Shown: piece by piece, positions 15,941 to 23,505 of the stretch
How positions within the stretch are numbered: the stretch's first letter is position 1
How the letters are laid out: every line of letters starts with the position of its first letter
Assembly (NCBI RefSeq): GCF_017427765.1
Contig: NZ_JAFRSC010000014.1
Location: forward strand, 1 to 64,000
DNA: 64,000 nucleotides
Direction of reading: 5' to 3'
Source: Methanobrevibacter sp.
Lineage (GTDB): Archaea > Methanobacteriota > Methanobacteria > Methanobacteriales > Methanobacteriaceae
Translations under genes and position numbers: made by a program
The notes under the pieces: generated by a model
The model's database searches: none
What the model saw: only the letters and a program-made list of their open reading frames with translations
What the model was told of the DNA's origin: nothing

Positions 15941-16447
15941 ATGAAAAATATTTTAGTTTTAAACGGTTCACCAAGAAAAAAAGGTAAAACAAACAAGCTT
16001 GTAAATGCATTTTTGAAAGGTGCTGAGAATAATCATATTGATCATTTTCATTTGTATGATATGGAGATTAGGGGATGCAGAGGCTGTGAATCATGCAGGC
16101 AGAACGATACAAATAATCCATGTGTACAGAAAGATGATATGAATCAGATATATGATTCATTTAACCGTGCAGACGTTATAGTATTTGCATCACCAATATA
16201 CTTTTGGACAATATCTGGGCCTTTAAAAACTGCTGTGGACAGGTTATATGCAATGCTTACAGCTAAAGGTTATGGGGAGTTTAGAAAAGAAAGCGTTTTG
16301 ATAATGACTGCAGGTGGTGCTGATTACACTCAGGCACAAAAATGGTATGAAACTTTCGAAAAAAATTTGAACTGGGTCAATCTTGGAGAAATACTTGGAG
16401 CACATAAGATAAAAGAAGCAGAAGAGCTAGGAAAAACTATTCAATAA
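15941..16447 (+). CDS. NADPH-dependent FMN reductase / flavodoxin-fold protein with Cys cluster
   Basis: A 168-residue flavodoxin-like protein. The FMN phosphate loop is NGSPRKKGKTNKL near residues 7-19. A Cys cluster, GCRGCESCRQND and a further Cys at NPC, resembles the compact cysteine motif of iron-sulfur flavoproteins, although the last spacing (eight residues) is a little longer than usual. Then come DDMNQIYDSF and the ring-binding ASPIYFWTISGPLK near residue 90. The ATG at 15941 follows GTGGAGGT at 15926-15933, so upstream in-frame TTG and GTG codons are rejected. It is probably cotranscribed with the MFS gene and reduces flavin or an electrophilic substrate; the electron donor is not known. 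Confidence 0.85.
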   Translation: MKNILVLNGSPRKKGKTNKLVNAFLKGAENNHIDHFHLYDMEIRGCRGCESCRQNDTNNPCVQKDDMNQIYDSFNRADVIVFASPIYFWTISGPLKTAVDRLYAMLTAKGYGEFRKESVLIMTAGGADYTQAQKWYETFEKNLNWVNLGEILGAHKIKEAEELGKTIQ

Positions 16448-16481
16448 GCATAGTAAGTTTTTCTAATGTATTATTAATCGG

Positions 16482-16497
16482 GTGGCATTGATGCCAC
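16482..16497. promoter_or_regulatory. Palindromic operator upstream of the tautomerase gene
   Basis: GTGGCAT, TG, ATGCCAC: a 7-2-7 palindrome eight bases before the TATA-like TTTTATATG at 16505-16513. The inner 14 bases are identical to those at 14645-14658. Position over the TFB-binding region suggests repression by the neighbouring HxlR-family protein. Confidence 0.65.
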
Positions 16498-16553
16498 AAT
16501 AATCTTTTATATGCTTAATTTAAAGTTATTAGTATAAAATGGAGGTAATTAAC

Positions 16554-16739
16554 ATGCCAGTAATTAGTTTTGATATTGTAGAATTGGAAAAAGAACAGAA
16601 AGAAATTTTAGCAAAAGAATTTTCAGAGTCAGCTTCAAGGGTAACAGGTTTACCTATTGAAATGATTTATGTCCTGTTCAATGAAAGAAAAATGGATAAT
16701 GTAGGTGTTGGCGGAGTTCTTTTAAGTAATCAAGAATAA
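16554..16739 (+). CDS. 4-oxalocrotonate tautomerase family protein
   Basis: A 61-residue tautomerase subunit. The start is fixed at the ATG at 16554: GGAGGT lies at 16541-16546, and removal of Met exposes the catalytic Pro-1 (MPVISFDI). An in-frame ATG at 16539 would bury that Pro. The remaining sequence (KEQKEILAKEFSESASRVTG, then VLFNERKMDNVGVGG) fits the family and its usual 60-65-residue length; the protein should form hexamers and catalyse keto-enol conversion or act on halogenated or unsaturated acids. It has its own promoter with the operator shared with the MFS gene and converges with the HxlR gene. The last residues, NQE, are encoded inside a palindrome that also encodes the end of the HxlR protein. 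Confidence 0.85.
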   Translation: MPVISFDIVELEKEQKEILAKEFSESASRVTGLPIEMIYVLFNERKMDNVGVGGVLLSNQE

Positions 16740-16754
16740 GATTATTATTCTTGA
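16730..16754. terminator. Two-way hairpin spanning both convergent stop codons
   Basis: TCAAGAATAA and TTATTCTTGA form a perfect ten-base stem with a GATTA loop. It contains the stop codons of the tautomerase gene and the HxlR gene, which is why both proteins end in Asn-Gln-Glu. No long T-run follows, so termination is likely but not certain. Confidence 0.55.
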
Positions 16755-17149
16755 TTCAAATCCAATATTTCAAGATACATTTCTTTCAATTCTTCTTTTT
16801 CATGATCGTTGTAGTGTTCGTTGTTTTTATCGTTGTTTAATGCGAACAATAATAGTTCGTAGAATACTTTGTTTAGTGAGTGTCCCTTTTCTGTCAGATG
16901 GTATGTGATTTCATCATTTTCATCAAGTCTTTTGATAAGGCCGTTGTTTTCCATGGTTTTTAAGCATCTTGTCAGTGATTTATTGTCAAGTGTTTTTCTG
17001 TTTGTCTGGAATTCGTTGAAGTGTGTTTTTCCTAAAAACAGGTCTCTTAGTATATGCAGTGTCCATTTGTTGCTTATGTCCTTGATTGCATCTTCAACAG
17101 GATTTCTCTCGTATTTTTTTTCATAATACTTTAACTTTTTAGCATCCAT
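16745..17149 (-). CDS. HxlR-family winged-helix regulator
   Basis: A 134-residue regulator. The HxlR pattern is complete: NPVEDAIKDISNKWTLHILR at the start of the helix core, the loop HFNEFQTNRKTLDNKSLTRC, the recognition segment LKTMENNGLIKR, and the wing DENDEITYHLTEKGHSL. The usual N-terminal Cys that senses electrophiles in some HxlR proteins (HypR, YodB) is absent; Cys occurs only in LTRCLK. The gene lies tail to tail with the tautomerase gene. The shared palindrome upstream of the tautomerase and MFS genes makes it their likely repressor. An R2 copy lies in its upstream region. Confidence 0.87.
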   Translation of the reverse strand: MDAKKLKYYEKKYERNPVEDAIKDISNKWTLHILRDLFLGKTHFNEFQTNRKTLDNKSLTRCLKTMENNGLIKRLDENDEITYHLTEKGHSLNKVFYELLLFALNNDKNNEHYNDHEKEELKEMYLEILDLNQE

Positions 17150-17213
17150 ATTTATATGTTGGATATTGTAGTTTTTTAATTTTTCTTGTTTGATGAATTA
17201 AAAAAAGAGGTGT

Positions 17214-17304
17214 TATGTTTCCATTAACATATGGTTGATAATTCATTATCTACTTTTTTTTAGTTTTGATTTAATGAGCGGGCATTAACATTAACGACCA
17301 CTCT
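17214..17304 (+). repeat. R2 interspersed repeat, copy B
   Basis: It matches 8222-8307: TTATGTTTCCATTAACATAT, GTTGATAATTCATTATCTAC, a T-run, TTTTGATTTAATG, and ACATTAACGACCA at 17288-17300. Both copies lie upstream of a regulator gene on the minus strand (TrmB and HxlR). The following 17305-17584 is AT-rich with no gene seen. Confidence 0.6.
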
Positions 17305-17584
17305 TTTTAAATTCAATCGAGGTTTTCCGATGAGATATATACAGATCTTCGCAAAAGAAATTTTGAATGGCTGAATTAATTGTTAATGTCATGAATAATT
17401 TTTTATTGTTTTATGTTTAAAGCCAATATTGTTTAATTTTGAAAAATTGTTGTCATTTTAAAGCAAAATTACTTAAATGTGTAAGTATAATGTATTTCTG
17501 TTCTAATCTGTGTTGTCGATTATGTTAGATAATCCTTGAAATTAATAATGTTTCGATTGTATTCGAAATTATGTTGATATTGAT

Positions 17585-17882
17585 GATTTTGTAGAGTATG
17601 TGGCAAATCTATTGTACATAAATTAGTCATTATTTAACTTATTAATCATTAATATTAAGTTTTTTCTTCATTAACTTAATATAACTTTTTAATGATATTA
17701 TAAAGTGCAATATATTGCTATTTTTAAAAAAAGAGTCTTTTTTAGGAATTAATTGGGTCTTTTTTGACAGATGTTTATATTTTGTATACTTTTTTTTAGC
17801 ATATTGATTTACATTTGAGTAATTTTTTTGAAAAATTATTGAGAAAACTTTCATTAATTATTTCATATTCATGTTTTCCAAT
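17585..17882 (+). repeat. R1 interspersed repeat, copy E
   Basis: The left end is worn (GATTTTGTAGAGTATGTGGC in place of TATTTTGTATAGTATACGGG). The middle is well kept, with the ten-base hairpin ATATTAAGTT (17652-17661) and AACTTAATAT (17673-17682), the T-run blocks, TATTGATTTACATTTGAG, and the right terminus TTTCATATTCATGTTTTCCA. A 70-codon frame on the minus strand through this copy is not shared by the others and is dismissed. The stretch 17883-18127 after it is AT-rich leader sequence with a TATA-like TTATATATG near 18009. Confidence 0.68.
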
Positions 17883-18127
17883 TGATTTTGGAGTAAGTTT
17901 ACACCTTGGCTTTGAAAGAGTCGTTTTGAAAGAGTCAGTATATTTATTAATTATAAGAATATAAATTATAAATTAAATGATAATTTAAATTCGAGATATA
18001 TATATAATTTATATATGTTCAAATAAGTGAGTCTGAGAATAGGCTTAAAAAACTTTTTGATAATAAAATATTTATTTTCTTATTTACATTCACTATTAGA
18101 GCAATATGTTGTTATGTATATGGATAT

Positions 18128-19984
18128 TTGACTATTGCAGGATGGTTTATAGTCCCTGATATCGGACTGGGCCCTGTTTTTGCTTTGATGTTTGGTCCGG
18201 TTGGAGCATTAGGTCATTCACTTGCCATGTTCTTTTTCGAACTTAGCATAGGTGGTGATTTACCTTCCTCAATTACTGACTTTTTAATCACGTTTTTCAT
18301 TTCCATTATTGCATATAAACTGTGGTATACTAAATTCAATAGAAAATCAGTGAGCACCCCTAAATTTGATTCAACAGAAAATATTTTGAAATTCATAAAA
18401 ATAATATTCATTATTTCTGTTTGTTACTGGTGTTTTGTTAATATCGCACTTAAAGCATACCCTCCATTGGGCTATCTGTATCCATTAACAACAGCAATTA
18501 ATGTATTTTCATATTTTTTAGACATGTTTAACTTTGGAATAATCTTCGGTTTATTGCTCATCAGTCTCTTTAATATATTAAAAATCCCATTACAAACTCC
18601 AAAAAATGTAATTAATGGAATTGAAATTAAATACGACTATTTCGCAGTAATGTTTATATTTATGCTCTTTTATACTATTATAATTTTAGCCACATCTTTT
18701 GACAATACTCTTGTGAACATGATCTTTCTTTTAATATTCCTAATCACTGCAACATTATTTGTTTTAAATAAACTTGATACAAATATTGAAAGCAAATGGA
18801 CTAATTATTCAATCATCGAACAGATAATCATGATATTTTTAGCGATATTGGTTATAGTGACATATGTAAACTTCGATACAATTACATTATTAATTCAACA
18901 TCTTACTGGACGGTGGGTTGCGGATATCAATTTTGCATATATGATTGCTATTGCTTATGGAAGCGTATTAGTTTTAATCTTTTTAATATACCACATTATC
19001 AATATCGAAAAAATTCTAACAAATCCAATCTATGATTTAATAAGTGCTTTAAAGGCATATAAGAAAAATAAAGAAGTGGAAGAAAATACTGAACTAAGCA
19101 AAAGATTGGGAAGATATGGCAAAAGAGACGATGAAATATCCAAATTAGTTAATTCTTTTGTCAAAATGATGAAATCTATTGAAAATCATTTATCTGAAAT
19201 TAAAAAAGCAACTATTGAAAAAGAAAGAATTGAAACTGAGTTCAATGTTGCAAATAATATCCAAACACATATGTTAAAAACAGATTTTGATGAATTTTCT
19301 AAAGATAAGCCCTTTGAAATTTCTGCGTTTATGAATCCTGCAAAAGAAGTTGGTGGGGACTTTTATGACTATTTTGACATAGACGATGAACATATAGGAT
19401 TTGTAATTGGGGATGTCAGCGGAAAAGGAATCCCTGCAACATTATTTATGGTTAAGACCATGTATCTGATTAGAAATCACAGTAAATCCCACGATAATCT
19501 TAAGGAATTTTATGAAACTGTCAATGATTTATCCTGTCAAAGGAATGAAGAAAATTTATTTATCACATCATGGTTTGGAAAATTAAATATAAAGACCGGA
19601 AAACTAAGTTTTGTAAATTCAGGTCATGAAAAACCATTGATTAAAGAAAAAAACAAAAATTTTGAATATTTGGATACCAATCCCAATTCTGTTTTGGGAC
19701 TAATGGATGGAATGACATATGACGATCAGGAATTAAGTTTAAACCCAGGAGATTCAATATTTTTATATACTGATGGAATTACAAATGCAAATAATAACTA
19801 TGAGGGATTCTTTGGTAGTGACCGTTTAAAAGAAACTATAAATAAATATGAAAATGAAAATCCAAATGTAATACTCGAAAAAATTAAGAATGAAGTATAT
19901 GAATACTGCAATAATGAAACTCAATTTGATGATATGGCAATGTTAATAATCAGATATAATGGATGTGAGAATAATGGAAAATAA
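18128..19984 (+). CDS. Membrane-bound RsbU/SpoIIE-type PP2C phosphatase, copy 1
   Basis: At least 618 residues: about eight N-terminal membrane segments (residues 1-290), a HAMP-like linker with helical region (300-370), and a PP2C phosphatase domain (375-615). Catalytic signatures are KEVGGDFYDYFDI near 405, GDVSGKGIPATLFMVK near 430, FVNSGHEKPLI near 495, LYTDGITNANN near 550 and TQFDDMAMLII at the end, giving the usual metal-binding Asp residues. Bacterial relatives dephosphorylate STAS proteins. The TTG at 18128 is only the first start-like codon. The frame stays open back to 18008 and encodes a further basic stretch and hydrophobic helix comparable to copy 2, but has no ATG, GTG or TTG, so the true N-terminus is unresolved and may be damaged. 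Confidence 0.78.
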   Translation: MTIAGWFIVPDIGLGPVFALMFGPVGALGHSLAMFFFELSIGGDLPSSITDFLITFFISIIAYKLWYTKFNRKSVSTPKFDSTENILKFIKIIFIISVCYWCFVNIALKAYPPLGYLYPLTTAINVFSYFLDMFNFGIIFGLLLISLFNILKIPLQTPKNVINGIEIKYDYFAVMFIFMLFYTIIILATSFDNTLVNMIFLLIFLITATLFVLNKLDTNIESKWTNYSIIEQIIMIFLAILVIVTYVNFDTITLLIQHLTGRWVADINFAYMIAIAYGSVLVLIFLIYHIINIEKILTNPIYDLISALKAYKKNKEVEENTELSKRLGRYGKRDDEISKLVNSFVKMMKSIENHLSEIKKATIEKERIETEFNVANNIQTHMLKTDFDEFSKDKPFEISAFMNPAKEVGGDFYDYFDIDDEHIGFVIGDVSGKGIPATLFMVKTMYLIRNHSKSHDNLKEFYETVNDLSCQRNEENLFITSWFGKLNIKTGKLSFVNSGHEKPLIKEKNKNFEYLDTNPNSVLGLMDGMTYDDQELSLNPGDSIFLYTDGITNANNNYEGFFGSDRLKETINKYENENPNVILEKIKNEVYEYCNNETQFDDMAMLIIRYNGCENNGK

Positions 19985-21849
19985 AATGGAACTTTTTAAA
20001 TCAAGGAAATTTATTGTATTATTCTCAATTGTTTTAACTACAATTCTTTTTGGGCTCTCCAGAATTTTCCCCCAATTGGGTGACGTTCATATAATAATGC
20101 TCCCAGTTTTAAGTTTAATTTTAGGGCCTTTTGCAATTTTAGGATTTGCACTGATGGAATTTATTTATTTGATGATATCCCATCCAGAATCCATTTTATT
20201 AAATTTATTAATTGTATTCATCTTTTTTATCAGCAATTTTGCGATATGGAAATTGTGGTACTCAATTATGAATAAAAATGGATTGGAAAGTCCGAATTTT
20301 CCAGGATTATATAATTTAATTAAATTATTCATCATATTCTCACTATATGCCATAATGATATTGATTTTCTTTGATTTTATCAGTGCAGGAGTAATAAACT
20401 ATGAGTTTAAATTTGATTTTATTTCAACAATATTCAGTTTCTTTATTGTTATAATATTCACATATGTTATTAATTACTTCGAAATACCAATGTATATTCC
20501 AAGAATACAATTTAAACAGTTTTTACCTAAAAAAAATATATCCTATTTTTTTAATATTGTTCTTCACTATAGGATTAATTCAAACATTTTTCCTAGATTC
20601 CAATTATGACATATTAATGTTAGTCATCACAATATTTCTTATAATCTATTTATTAAAACCATATGATGGTGATATTTTCAAAATTAAACACAATACTGTA
20701 CCAAACGTATTTTCAAAAGTAAATATTTCCATAGTATTGATAATCTTGATTATCTCAATTATTACAGTAATTATGGATTACATTTTGGGTTTGGGCTACA
20801 GTGAAAGTTATTTAAATATCGCCAGAACTACCATGTTTTTATTTATCATAATATCAATTCCACTAGTGTTTTACTTATATTACTTAGAAAAAAATGTAAC
20901 AGAACCATTGAATAAGGTATCTGAAATCATAACTGAAGGTATTACAACAATTGAAGACCATTCAAAACATGTGGAAAAATTGGAAAAAATCAAGGTAAAT
21001 AACGAAATAAGAATACTGATTGATTCATTGCGAGACATGGAATATGATGTAGTAAAACATGCACAAAACTTGAGAAAGGTAACCTCTGAAAAAGAAAGAT
21101 ATGAAACTGAACTGAAATTGGCCAGCGACATTCAAAATTCAATGATTCCAAAAGATTTTGAAGAATTCCATGATAAATTTAGTGAAAACAGAGATAAGTT
21201 TGAACTTTGGGGAATAATGAAAGCTGCCCGTCAGGTAGGGGGAGACTTTTACGATTATTTCCAAATAGATGAAGACAATATAGGATTTGTAATTGGAGAT
21301 GTCAGCGGAAAAGGAATATCAGCCGCATTAATAATGGTTAAAGCAATGACATTAATTCAGGATTATACAAAGCAGTATAATGATTTATCAAAAGCATTTT
21401 ATAAAACAAATAATGATCTTTATGAAGAGAATGTGGATGATCATTTTGTTACCTGCTGGCTTGGAAAAATTAATATGAAAAGCAACGAATTGTCATTTGT
21501 TAATGCAGGCCATAATTCTCCATTAATTAAATTAAACAATAATGATTTTGAATATATGGATGTTAAACCAGGATTAGTATTGGCAGCCATGGAAGATACG
21601 GATTATAAAACCCATACTATCTCATTTAAAAAAGATGACACAATATTTTTATATACTGATGGTGTGACAGAAGCCAATGAGGATTATAAAGAATTTTATG
21701 GTGAGGAAAGACTAAAAAATATTATAAATAAACACAAAAACGATAATGTTAATAATATAATAGAATCCATAAAAGAGGACATTAAAGAATTCTGCAATTA
21801 TGAAGAACAATTTGACGACACAACAATGTTTATTATCAGAGCAAAATAA
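19974..21849 (+). pseudogene. Membrane-bound RsbU/SpoIIE-type PP2C phosphatase, copy 2, frameshifted at an A8 tract
   Basis: A paralogue of the preceding gene. The ATG at 19974 overlaps its stop by eleven bases and follows GTGAGAATA, so the two are translationally coupled. The first frame encodes membrane helices and stops at 20609. The second frame, open from before 20530 to 21849, gives the remaining helices and a complete PP2C domain (RQVGGDFYDYFQI, GDVSGKGISAALIMVK, FVNAGHNSPLI, LYTDGVTEANE, EQFDDTTMFII). The frames meet at eight adenines, 20529-20536; seven would give one protein of about 624 residues. Because the downstream half is fully conserved, the shift may be recent, phase-variable, corrected by slippage, or a sequencing error. 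Confidence 0.7.
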
Positions 21850-22061
21850 GAGGATGGGTTTTATTTAATCAAAATAAAAATCATTCCCTAATAGTTTAAA
21901 ATTAAAGCTCACGGCCGTGAATTTCATTCCGTATTCATGGATTTTTTAGATTTGATGTCAACATTTGTATTTCTTTAAGAAAGTAGTTATATGAATATTG
22001 TTTCATTTTTAAACACTTTGATAAAAGATTAAATAGAAATTTAATATAATATTTAAATATC

Positions 22062-23428
22062 ATGATAAAAGAAGTTGAAGATAAATGGGTTATGGTACTT
22101 GGATGCCTATTGTTATTTTGAGTTCAATTTATAGCCAACATGGTTACGGTAGCACTTCCCACAATAGCATCGGATTTACATTTGACTGTTGAAATGTTAA
22201 ATGCTATAAATTTAGTTTTTTTAATAACGTCCGTATCTTTGATGTTACCATTAGGAAAATATGTTTCGAAATATGGGATTGGAAGATATCTTAAATATGG
22301 TATTGTATTAATGACAGTTGGCCTGTTGCTTTCAGCTTTCTCAACCGATATTAATGCCCTTTTACTTTCCCGAATTCTTCAAGGAGTTGCAACTGCAATC
22401 ATTAATGGGGCAATGTATGTCATTGTTGCAATACAGCTCCCTTCAGACAAGTTAGGTTATGCCTTAGGAATAATGGGGTCCTGCGGATATATGGGATTAT
22501 GCCTATCAAATACCGTATCAGGATTGGTTGTATATTATCTATCTTGGAGGGCGGTTTTCCTGATATTAATTCCAGTTTATATTGCCACATTATTGATATT
22601 AATCAAATTGGATAAGGAGTGGCGGACTGAGGATGTAAAAGAAATAGATAACATTGGCTCTCTTCTTTATGCTCTTTTTATGGGACTGTTCTTGTATGGT
22701 ATTGTCAGATTAGATAATAATAATATTTTCATTTTAATTATCTCTTTTATTATTTTAATCATGTTTTTAAGAGTTGAAAAGAATAAAGAACATCCAGTAT
22801 ACAATTTAGGACTTTTAAAAAATTTTAAATATGTCTTGGGTAATTATTCGCATTTGTAATGTATTTCATGACATTCATAGCATCATATATTCTGAATTTC
22901 TATTTACAAAATGCTTTAGGATATGATGCTCGTTTTACAGGACTATTTTTACTTGCAACACCTCTTGCAGTAGTATTTGTTTCATATTTTGCCGGAAAAC
23001 TGTCTGATAAAAGAGATGAACGTACGATTTCAGCAATTGCTTTAACATTCATTTTAATCAATGTTGTAATATTGTTTTTCATGGATTCTGTCCCAATTTA
23101 TGTTCTGTTACTTGCATGTGTCCTCCAGGGAATTGGTCATGGATTGTTCTCATCACCTAACAATCGTTTTGTATTAACAATTGTCGATCAAAAAGAATTG
23201 TCAGATGCATCAACAATGCTGTCCACAAGCAAGGATGTTGGAAAAAGCATGAGTCTTTCACTATTTTCCATAATTTGTGGTTTTATTTTGGGAACATCAA
23301 AAGCCCTTGAAAAGAATATTCCTTCATTCATAACTTCATCTAAAATTATGCTCGGAATGGTTATATTTTTAGGAATATCTTCAATAATATCATTGGCTTT
23401 AAGTAAACTTAAAGACAAACCAGTGTAG
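22062..23428 (+). pseudogene. Degraded MFS multidrug exporter (EmrB/QacA-like)
   Basis: The ancestral frame starts at the ATG at 22062 (MIKEVEDKWVMVLGCLLLF). Codon 20 is TGA at 22119-22121, where a Trp codon would fit the first membrane helix, and the frame then continues through NMVTVALPTIASDLH, LPLGKYVSKYGIGRYLK and SRILQGVATAIINGAMYVI. Near 22848 one base is missing and the sequence goes on in another frame to 23428 (NFYLQNALGYDARFTGLFLL, FAGKLSDKRDERTIS, STSKDVGKSMSLSLF). Together the pieces give about 455 residues with the drug:proton antiporter DHA2 pattern. Two independent lesions make a functional protein unlikely. It follows the two phosphatase genes by 210 bases of AT-rich sequence. 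Confidence 0.8.
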
Positions 23429-23505
23429 TTCTGGTTTAAGTTAAATCTCTTTGGCTTAAAGAAACCGAAAAATTCTTGCACAAATGTTAAAAGTAGTATA
23501 TGATG

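Noticed and set aside
17642..17854. 70-codon minus-strand frame through R1 copy E
   Set aside because: It is Lys-, Asn- and Ile-rich as expected of AT-rich noise, and the frame is not kept in the other R1 copies.
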